From Thermoflexibacter sp. (GTDB lineage Bacteria; Bacteroidota; Bacteroidia; Cytophagales; Thermoflexibacteraceae): a DNA stretch of 5,544 bases. The notes under the pieces were generated by a model. It saw nothing but the letters and a program-made list of their open reading frames with translations. It searched no databases and was not told the origin of the DNA. A program made the translations under genes and the position numbers. Below are positions 1 through 5,455 of the stretch, in pieces (the first letter of the stretch is position 1; each line of letters opens with the position of its first letter). The stretch covers positions 1 through 5,544 of the forward strand of contig JALOMS010000355.1 in NCBI GenBank assembly GCA_025455345.1, written 5' to 3'.

Positions 1-1
1 T

Positions 2-892
2 CAAGGAAAAGTTTTAGAAGAGCTAATGAAACTTGTTTTGAGAAATTATATTGGTTGTGAGGTAGTTCCAGATAAAATTAAGGAAAGAAAAGAAATACTC
101 ACAAAAGCCTTTGGAAAAGAAATAGAAAAAAAAGGAGATATAGATGCCTTTGCCATGAAGAAAGATAAAATTATAGCAATTCAAATTCGTTCCAGAGATG
201 ATACAGGAGGCACAACTGCAAAGGCTTCTTTGGTAAGTTATTTGAGGGAAATGTTAAGATTGAAAAAAGATTCGAAATATAAAATTTTATATTTAGTATC
301 TATTTGGGATTCAAGGGATTCACAACAAAAACAATCTACAATTAATGAAATGTATTCCGCTTTAAAGGAAACTATTGAAAGTAGCATTTCTGCTGATGAG
401 TTTTTAAAGAATGTAGCAACAAAAGGCGTAGATGTAGGCAGAAATATTACACTACGAATGACTTATGGTACTGATGAAATGATAGATTCAGTGTGCGATT
501 GGTTTAGATTAGATAAACAAAAAGGGAAAAAAAATTTCAATAATTTGCTAAATCAGATTGAAAACTGGGACGATTTATGGATTACTTATGCTGTTGCCAA
601 TTTGGAATTATCACTCAATAAAATACAAAATATTTCTAATATAGCTATTTTAGACAAAATCTTGGAAGATAACGAAGGTTTTAGCTTTGATTGGTCTTCG
701 TATAAAGGTTTAGTAGATTCAATAGATAAAATGGTAAATAAAATTGTATTTTTGTGGAAAGGAAATACCTTACCTTTACAAAGTTTGGGTGATAAAGCCC
801 TTTATGTAAGGGATTTATTACTTTTAAAAGCCTGCTATATCAAATTAACTACTTCAAAATCAAAGATGAGTAACCAAAAAAGTCTAAAATAA
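2..892 (+). CDS. Putative type II restriction endonuclease (PD-(D/E)XK-like), N-terminus cut by window edge
   Basis: Probable DNA-cleaving partner of the methyltransferase that starts nine bases after its stop codon. The first ATG is at 26 (288 residues from there), but the frame is open back to base 2 and the upstream codons read QGKVLEEL, which continues smoothly into the helix MKLVLRNYIG. A G-x-x-L-E helix just before the catalytic core is common in restriction enzymes, so the true start is probably upstream of the window. Numbering from the ATG, the core candidate is G37-D38-I39-D40, a strand IIAIQIRSR (49-57) and the polar segment DDTGGTTAK (58-66). This resembles D-(x)n-(D/E)-x-K, except that Q53-x-R55 replaces (E/D)-x-K. 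A further hydrophobic strand follows (ILYLVSIWD, 87-95), and the C-terminal half looks helical. No signal peptide or membrane segment is visible. The endonuclease role is inferred from this motif and the gene context; the named family and recognition site are unknown. Base composition is very AT-rich. Confidence 0.62.
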   Translation, partial: QGKVLEELMKLVLRNYIGCEVVPDKIKERKEILTKAFGKEIEKKGDIDAFAMKKDKIIAIQIRSRDDTGGTTAKASLVSYLREMLRLKKDSKYKILYLVSIWDSRDSQQKQSTINEMYSALKETIESSISADEFLKNVATKGVDVGRNITLRMTYGTDEMIDSVCDWFRLDKQKGKKNFNNLLNQIENWDDLWITYAVANLELSLNKIQNISNIAILDKILEDNEGFSFDWSSYKGLVDSIDKMVNKIVFLWKGNTLPLQSLGDKALYVRDLLLLKACYIKLTTSKSKMSNQKSLK

Positions 893-901
893 ATAAATAA
901 A

Positions 902-2191
902 ATGCAATTAAACGTATTTGAAAGAGAAATACAAAAAACGAAGGTTTTTAGTAATCATTGGCAATTCACAGATGACCCTAAGTTAGTTTCTTTTCGTGAG
1001 TTAGTCCCTGAAATTTTAAGCACTACTTATTTAACTCATTCTATTTATTATTATCCTGCTAAGTTTATCCCACAAGTAGTTCGTTTTTGTATTAATGAAT
1101 ACACACAAAAAAATGATTGGATAATTGACCCTTTTGCGGGTTCTGGCACAGTAGGTTTGGAAGCGATTATTTCAGGTAGAAATGCAATATTGACAGACTT
1201 AAATTTTTTACTTAATCATATTATTCCTATAAAAATTCCCACACAAAAAGAAAAATTAACTACTACAAAATTAAAAAAGCGATTAGATTATATTTTTGAG
1301 TATAAAAGTAGTTTTACTCCAAATTGGTCTAATTTAAACTATTGGTATCCCATAGCAATATTAGAAGTTTTACAAAAGCTCTGGGCAGGGCAGAAATCCT
1401 TTGAACAAGATTTATATGCCCAGATTATACAATCTATTTTGATAAAAGTTAGTAAGCAATTTTCTTATGCAGAACATAAAGCACCTAAATTATTTATTTC
1501 CAAAACTAAAAGAGAATATATTGAAAACTTATTAAAAAGAGATTGGCAGAGTGAATTAAAAAATATTGTTTATGAATCTTCTTTTGAAACATTAATAACT
1601 GTTAATCAATTTATTAATACTAATATTGATAAGCAAAACCAAGTGAAATTTTATGGTGGCGTAGATAGTTCTACTTTTCAACACCCAGACGACTTGGAAA
1701 CGTCCTGTATGCTTACTTCTCCTCCATATCTACAAGCGCAAGAGTATATTCGTACTTTCAAATTAGACTTATTTTGGCTTGGTTATGACGAAAACCAAGT
1801 AAAAGCCCTTTCTAAATTAGAAATTCCGTATAGAAAAGCAACAAGATGGATTGAAACAGAAACTCTAAACAAAGTTAGGATAGGCTTAGAGAGAGAAGAT
1901 TTGAAAGAAATGCTAAATTCTTATTTTTGTCATACAATTAATGCACTTGAAAATGCAAGTAAAAACCTTAAAGCAGGCGGCAAAGCCTGTATTTTTGTTG
2001 GCAATCCCAAAGTAGATGGCATAGAGGTAGAAACTTGGAAAGTTTTGTTGGAATATTTTACAGACAAAAATTTTAATCTGAACGCAATCTTTGAAGACCA
2101 AATAAAAACACGTCAATTATTCAAAGCCAGAAAAAATAAAAATCCAGATGGTATGAAATCAGAGTTTTTACTTGTGATAGAAAAAAGATAA
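902..2191 (+). CDS. DNA amino-methyltransferase, probably N4-cytosine, of a type II restriction-modification system
   Basis: Transfers a methyl group from S-adenosylmethionine to an exocyclic amino group in DNA, which would protect host sites from the neighbouring endonuclease. Motifs in order over 429 residues: a motif X-like segment HSIYYYPAKF (46-55); motif I, DPFAGSGT (76-83), the AdoMet-binding loop; an acidic residue after the next strand, TDLN (98-101); motif IV, TSPPY (272-276), the catalytic loop; a motif VI-like FVGNP (365-369); and a final strand EFLLVIEK near the C-terminus. S-P-P-Y is typical of N4-cytosine enzymes, whereas D/N-P-P-Y favours N6-adenine. About 190 residues separate motif I from motif IV and may hold the target-recognition region, as in the alpha order X-I-TRD-IV. 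The ATG follows the endonuclease stop by nine A/T-only bases, so the two are probably co-transcribed. No Shine-Dalgarno sequence is evident, as is usual in Bacteroidota. An N6-adenine activity is less likely but not excluded; the target site is not readable. Confidence 0.92.
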   Translation: MQLNVFEREIQKTKVFSNHWQFTDDPKLVSFRELVPEILSTTYLTHSIYYYPAKFIPQVVRFCINEYTQKNDWIIDPFAGSGTVGLEAIISGRNAILTDLNFLLNHIIPIKIPTQKEKLTTTKLKKRLDYIFEYKSSFTPNWSNLNYWYPIAILEVLQKLWAGQKSFEQDLYAQIIQSILIKVSKQFSYAEHKAPKLFISKTKREYIENLLKRDWQSELKNIVYESSFETLITVNQFINTNIDKQNQVKFYGGVDSSTFQHPDDLETSCMLTSPPYLQAQEYIRTFKLDLFWLGYDENQVKALSKLEIPYRKATRWIETETLNKVRIGLEREDLKEMLNSYFCHTINALENASKNLKAGGKACIFVGNPKVDGIEVETWKVLLEYFTDKNFNLNAIFEDQIKTRQLFKARKNKNPDGMKSEFLLVIEKR

Positions 2192-2251
2192 AGTAACTTC
2201 TTATGGGTTAGGATTAGGGTATTATTATTAATCTTCCTTTCCCCCTCCGTT

Positions 2252-2274
2252 AGTCCTAATTTGCAATTTGGACT
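2252..2274. repeat. Imperfect palindrome downstream of the methyltransferase gene
   Basis: AGTCCTAATT (2252-2261) faces AATTTGGACT (2265-2274), giving nine of ten base pairs with one T-T mismatch around the loop TGC. It lies in the 143 bases between the methyltransferase stop and the terminator hairpin, in otherwise structureless AT-rich DNA. It is not followed by a clear T-run, so it is a poor terminator. It may be a dispersed intergenic repeat or a relic of a mobile-element end. TTAGGATTA (2208-2216) could also pair with TAGTCCTAA (2251-2259) through one G-U pair, which would be an alternative fold. Confidence 0.3.
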
Positions 2275-2334
2275 TTCTTTGTGGAGAATTTGTAATCAAT
2301 GTTTCTTTAATAGCCTGAAATCAAGGGAGATACA

Positions 2335-2369
2335 AAAAGCACCAAACTTGGGTAAAGTTTGGTGCTTTT
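2335..2369. terminator. Bidirectional rho-independent terminator between convergent genes
   Basis: AAAAGCACCAAACTT (2335-2349) and AAGTTTGGTGCTTTT (2355-2369) are perfect reverse complements, forming a 15-bp stem with the five-base loop GGGTA. The stem ends in T-runs on both strands: TTTT then ATAT on plus, TTTTT then GTAT on minus. It lies between the 3' end of the methyltransferase gene (plus) and the 3' end of the oxidoreductase large-subunit gene (minus), where one hairpin can stop both transcripts. Confidence 0.87.
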
Positions 2370-2390
2370 ATATAACATACCATCTTATCC

Positions 2391-4553
2391 TTACACTTCC
2401 AATTTAAACGGCAAAGTCCTCAATCGCTTGCCTGTGAGGGCGAAGATAGCATTTGCCAAAGCGGGCGCAAGCGGTGGAAGCCCTGGCTCCCCTACCCCAC
2501 TTGGTTTTTCATCATTGTCCATGATGTGGATTTCCATTTTTGGCGTTTCGTTAATGCGTATCATCTTGTAATTGTTATAGTTGCTTTGTTCAGCCTTGCC
2601 ATTCACGAAGGTAATGCCGTCTTTTACTGCGGCAGTCAAGCCATACACGATGTTGCTTTCGGTCTGTGCTTTCACGTTATCTGGGCTGACCGTCATGCCG
2701 CAATCTATGACTGTAACCACCTTTTCCAAGATGATTTCCTTGTCTTTTTGGGCTACGGTAACTACATGGGCGCAAATCGTTCCAAATGAGCGCACAATCG
2801 CCACCCCTTTTGCCTTGCCTTTGGGGAGTTTTTCTGTCCAGTTAGACTTTTCTTTCAGTAGTTCCAATACTTTCTTGAATCTTGGTGCTTTCTCTAACAA
2901 GCTAATCCTGAACTCCATAGGGTCTTTCTTAGCGGCATGAGCAAGTTCGTCCACAAAACTTTCTTGGGCAAAACCGTTGGTTGATGAATAGACGGAACGC
3001 CACCACAAGAGCGGTACAGAAGGCTCTGCGTGTAGGTAATCCAAGCGGAAGTTAGGAATTTCATAAGGGCTATTTTCCTTATCTACTGCCTCTACTGCCC
3101 AATCGTCCACTTTTTTGCCGTTTGCCATGCCTCCCCATTGGTTTTGGATAGAGCCACCAATAATCGTGTGCTGGAAAGCCGTAACATTGCCTTTTGCGTC
3201 CAAGCCACCCTTGAAGGCATTGAGCATGGCAGGGCGGAAAGGTCCTTGCGTAATGTCGTCTTCTCGTGTCCACACCACTTTTACAGGTGCTTTGACTTGC
3301 TTAGAGAGCAATGCCGCTTCTACTACAAAGTCATAAAACGCCTTCCTTCCAAAAGCACCACCCATAAAGACCACATTGATTTTGATTTGTTCAGGCTTCA
3401 TGCCTATTGCCATTGCTACCTGTCCACCTACACCAAATGCACTTGTATCAGGGCTTTGCACAGGTGCCCAAATTTCGCAACTATCTTCTTTCACGTGTAC
3501 TACGCAAGCCTCTGGCTCCATGGGCGCGTGCGAAGCAAAAGGTGTTTCGTACTCAGCAGTAATCGTCTTGCTTGCTTTGGAAAGTGCCGCTTTCACATCT
3601 CCCTCGTTTTCGTGCGGATTGCCTTCGGTTTTTGCCATTTCGCGCATTTTCTTGAAGTAATCTGCGGAGTTAAATTTCTCTGCTTCTGCACTTTCCCACG
3701 TGATTCTCAATGCTTTTTTGCCTTGAAAAGCGGCGTAAGTATTGTCAGCAATCACCGCAACACATTCAGGGCTTTTCATAAATACAGGGCGTTTGATTTT
3801 CACCACATCTTTCACACCTTTTACGTCCCTTGCCCTTCTTTCGTCTATATTTGCCACCTTTCCCCAAATCGCAGGGCAGTGTTCTATGGCGGCATAAACC
3901 ATGTTGGGAACTTTGATGTCCATGCCAAAAATGGCTGTTCCATTCACCTTGGAAGGAATGTCCACGCGCATGGACTTCTTACCCAAATACTTAAAGTCTT
4001 TTTTCTCTTTGAGTTTGGGTTCTTTGGGAACTTCCAATTTTGCGGCTTCTTCTACCAATTCACCATAAGAAAGAGATGAATTATTTTTCTTATTAAATAC
4101 TTTTCCTTCTTTGGCATAACACTCACTTTCAGCAACTTGCCACTTTTTAGCCGCCGCTTTGATGAGCATTTCTTTTGCCGCCGCACCTGCCTTACGCATA
4201 GGCAACCATGAAGCCGCTACGCTCCCGCTTCCCCCAGAAAGCTGTGCGCCATACTTCGGGTTTCCGTCCGAAGGTCTGATTTCTATTTTGTCGATGTCCA
4301 CTTCCAATTCCTCTGCAATGAGCAAGGGGATAGAGTGGAAAGTGCCTTGTCCCATATCGGGGCGTGGATTGATGAGGGTGATTTTCCCAGAAGTTTCTAT
4401 CAAAATAAAAGGAGAAAGTTCCAACTCTTGGGTTGCTAAGTTGCCCACTAAGAGTTCTTTGCCCTTGGCAGGGAGATAGAAGCCCAGCGCAAGCACCGCT
4501 CCCGTCATGCCCGAAAACTTGATAAAATCGCGTCTATTTATATTTTTTTCCAT
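2391..4553 (-). CDS. Molybdopterin-binding large subunit of an IorB-like aldehyde/isoquinoline oxidoreductase, Tat-exported
   Basis: Catalytic subunit of a molybdenum hydroxylase of the xanthine dehydrogenase superfamily, isoquinoline 1-oxidoreductase beta (IorB) type, which hydroxylates N-heterocycles or oxidises aldehydes with water as oxygen donor. The N-terminus NRRDFIKFSG (6-15) followed by a hydrophobic stretch to about residue 28 is a twin-arginine signal, so the protein probably acts in the periplasm. Cofactor-region motifs in order: GQGTFHSIPL (68-77), GGSGSVAASW (107-116), a hammerhead-like domain starting near SMRVDIPSKVNG (194-205), SHAPMEPEACV (341-351), GGAFGRK (398-404), WWRSVYSSTNGF (517-528) and GVGEPGLPPLAPALANA (686-702), where E689 fits the conserved active-site glutamate. 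At 720 residues the gene has the usual family length and looks intact. Its partner is the two-cluster iron-sulfur gene upstream on the same strand. GC content is clearly higher than in the restriction-modification genes. The substrate cannot be assigned, so no symbol is given. Confidence 0.95.
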   Translation of the reverse strand: MEKNINRRDFIKFSGMTGAVLALGFYLPAKGKELLVGNLATQELELSPFILIETSGKITLINPRPDMGQGTFHSIPLLIAEELEVDIDKIEIRPSDGNPKYGAQLSGGSGSVAASWLPMRKAGAAAKEMLIKAAAKKWQVAESECYAKEGKVFNKKNNSSLSYGELVEEAAKLEVPKEPKLKEKKDFKYLGKKSMRVDIPSKVNGTAIFGMDIKVPNMVYAAIEHCPAIWGKVANIDERRARDVKGVKDVVKIKRPVFMKSPECVAVIADNTYAAFQGKKALRITWESAEAEKFNSADYFKKMREMAKTEGNPHENEGDVKAALSKASKTITAEYETPFASHAPMEPEACVVHVKEDSCEIWAPVQSPDTSAFGVGGQVAMAIGMKPEQIKINVVFMGGAFGRKAFYDFVVEAALLSKQVKAPVKVVWTREDDITQGPFRPAMLNAFKGGLDAKGNVTAFQHTIIGGSIQNQWGGMANGKKVDDWAVEAVDKENSPYEIPNFRLDYLHAEPSVPLLWWRSVYSSTNGFAQESFVDELAHAAKKDPMEFRISLLEKAPRFKKVLELLKEKSNWTEKLPKGKAKGVAIVRSFGTICAHVVTVAQKDKEIILEKVVTVIDCGMTVSPDNVKAQTESNIVYGLTAAVKDGITFVNGKAEQSNYNNYKMIRINETPKMEIHIMDNDEKPSGVGEPGLPPLAPALANAIFALTGKRLRTLPFKLEV

Positions 4554-4571
4554 TGTATTTTTAATGATTAG

Positions 4572-4609
4572 ATAGTTGTAATAGTTAAATAGTTGATTGT
4601 TTGATAGTT
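4572..4609. repeat. Cluster of four AACTAT (ATAGTT) hexamers in the large-subunit leader
   Basis: ATAGTT occurs at 4572, 4581, 4589 and 4604 on the plus strand, which is AACTAT on the minus strand that carries the large-subunit gene. The first copy begins 19 bases upstream of that gene's ATG. Spacings are 9, 8 and 15 bases. It could be a degenerate microsatellite or a set of binding sites; spacing near one helical turn only partly fits the latter. Confidence 0.45.
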
Positions 4610-4676
4610 AATTTTTTAATAAAGAAAACCACTTAACAATTTAGCTATTTAAGCACACAAGTAAAAATAAATAAGT

Positions 4677-4711
4677 ATTTGTTTTTCAATTAATGATTTG
4701 TTTTTCAATTA
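4677..4711. repeat. Perfect 16-bp tandem direct repeat between the two oxidoreductase genes
   Basis: ATTTGTTTTTCAATTA occurs at 4677-4692 and again at 4696-4711, separated by ATG, giving a 19-base period without a mismatch. The sequence is low in complexity but the identity extends across the internal CAATTA. It sits in the middle of the 216-bp gap separating two genes whose products form one enzyme. It may be a duplication from replication slippage or a two-site protein-binding element. Confidence 0.7.
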
Positions 4712-4716
4712 CTTGC

Positions 4717-4734
4717 AATCGCATAAATGCGATT
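4717..4734. repeat. Perfect 8-bp-arm palindrome adjoining the direct repeat
   Basis: AATCGCAT (4717-4724) and ATGCGATT (4727-4734) are exact reverse complements around AA. As RNA this would be a seven-pair stem with a four-base loop. In the direction of transcription (minus) it comes 35 bases after the small-subunit stop and is not followed by a T-run, so it is unlikely to be a strong intrinsic terminator. An mRNA-processing or stabilising hairpin, an operator, or a dispersed palindromic repeat are the alternatives. Confidence 0.55.
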
Positions 4735-4769
4735 CTACATTTACTTGACTCCTTAACAATTGTATTTTG

Positions 4770-5261
4770 TTATCTTTTCCCTCCTTCTCCTCCTGTTTCC
4801 TTTTTCATCAGGTCGGCGGCGGTGTGAATGGCTTGGCGCACTCTTTGGTAAGTACCACAACGGCAAATATTTCCTTGCATTGCTACGTCTATTTCCTCAT
4901 CAGAAGGGTTGGGATTTTTAGCCAACAGTGCCGTTGCCGCCATGATTTGCCCCGATTGGCAGTAGCCACATTGGGGAACTTGCTCGTCTATCCATGCTTG
5001 CTGAACGGGGTGCATTTTGTCCGTTCCAAGTCCTTCAATCGTAGTGATTTGCTTGCCTACCGCCGCCGAAACAGGCAAGAGGCAGGTTTTCATTGCTACG
5101 CCGTCAAGATGTACCGTACACGCACCGCACTGGGCGATACCGCAACCGAATTTCGTTCCTGTCATACCTATGATGTCCCTAATGACCCAAAGCAAGGGCA
5201 TTTGCATATCCACATCAACGGTATAAGTCTTTTTGTTAATCAATAATTGATACTGTGCCAT
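4770..5261 (-). CDS. Two-cluster [2Fe-2S] small subunit of an IorA-like molybdenum hydroxylase
   Basis: Electron-transfer subunit that carries electrons from the molybdenum site of the large subunit to an outside acceptor. The 163-residue protein has the standard two-domain layout. A plant-ferredoxin-like domain carries C40, C45, C48 and C60 (the stretch GCGIAQCGACTV and the later KTC), and a helical domain carries C98, C101, C133 and C135 (QCGYCQSGQ and ICRCGTYQR). All eight cluster cysteines are present and the length matches IorA-type subunits. The start was placed at the ATG at 5261, giving MAQYQLLINKKTY, the normal beginning of the ferredoxin fold. The frame stays open to an upstream ATG at 5429, but that extension has no family resemblance and is intergenic in composition. 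No signal peptide is seen, so export would depend on the Tat signal of the large subunit. The C-terminus ends in a Gly/Lys-rich tail (KKETGGEGGKR). The large-subunit gene follows on the same strand after 216 bases. Confidence 0.95.
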   Translation of the reverse strand: MAQYQLLINKKTYTVDVDMQMPLLWVIRDIIGMTGTKFGCGIAQCGACTVHLDGVAMKTCLLPVSAAVGKQITTIEGLGTDKMHPVQQAWIDEQVPQCGYCQSGQIMAATALLAKNPNPSDEEIDVAMQGNICRCGTYQRVRQAIHTAADLMKKETGGEGGKR

Positions 5262-5356
5262 GAAAACTATAAATTTAAGTTGTATGAAAAGCCAAAAATC
5301 TTTGAATGAGAGGTTGAGATGTAGGTTTGGACTTGTAAAATTAACTTTTTTAGCTG

Positions 5357-5381
5357 AAAGTTTTTGTATAACTAAAACTTT
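5357..5381. repeat. Inverted repeat in the divergent promoter region
   Basis: AAAGTTTT (5357-5364) and AAAACTTT (5374-5381) are perfect reverse complements separated by nine bases, so the arm centres lie 17 bases apart. The repeat lies in the 194-bp region between the divergent iron-sulfur subunit gene and the acetyltransferase-like gene, just upstream of the candidate plus-strand promoter. It could be an operator for a dimeric regulator, but short AT-only-core palindromes also arise by chance in DNA of this composition. Confidence 0.25.
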
Positions 5382-5387
5382 ATACAC

Positions 5388-5418
5388 TTTGTTAAGTATT
5401 TTTAACACTGTAAATATG
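5388..5418 (+). promoter_or_regulatory. Candidate Bacteroidota-type promoter for the acetyltransferase-like gene
   Basis: TTTG at 5388-5391 and TAAATATG at 5411-5418 are 19 bases apart. They match the -33 TTTG and -7 TAnnTTTG elements of the Bacteroidota housekeeping sigma factor with one mismatch in the -7 box. Transcription would start near 5425, about 30 bases before the ATG at 5456. I found no equally good match on the minus strand for the iron-sulfur subunit gene. Confidence 0.32.
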
Positions 5419-5455
5419 GTTAGGCACATTTCTTTTAATATAAAAAAATTCCATT

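Noticed and set aside
1913..2116. A 67-codon minus-strand open frame inside the methyltransferase gene
   Set aside because: It is short, antisense to conserved motifs and has no recognisable content.
2207..2220. Telomere-like GGTTAGGATTAGGG
   Set aside because: There are only two imperfect units in a bacterial intergenic region; chance similarity is sufficient.
2359..2940. Several plus-strand open frames over the 3' end of the large-subunit gene
   Set aside because: They overlap the terminator hairpin or the coding region in antisense, and their products show no family resemblance.
3138..4079. A 313-codon plus-strand open frame inside the large-subunit gene
   Set aside because: It is antisense to a gene with clear family motifs, and its product is rich in Cys, His and Phe with no recognisable domain. 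It arises from the codon usage of the real gene.
4677..4734. A possible CRISPR-like array
   Set aside because: There are only two repeat copies with a three-base spacer and no cas genes, so it is a simple tandem duplication.
4717..4734. The palindrome as an intrinsic terminator after the small-subunit gene
   Set aside because: The stem is short and not followed by a T-run on the transcribed strand.
4767..5246. A 159-codon plus-strand open frame across the iron-sulfur subunit gene
   Set aside because: It is antisense to a gene with all eight cluster cysteines and its product has no domain.
5262..5429. A 56-residue N-terminal extension of the iron-sulfur subunit from an upstream ATG
   Set aside because: The extension has low-complexity intergenic composition, lacks a twin-arginine motif, and would remove most of the divergent promoter region. 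The ATG at 5261 gives the normal family start.
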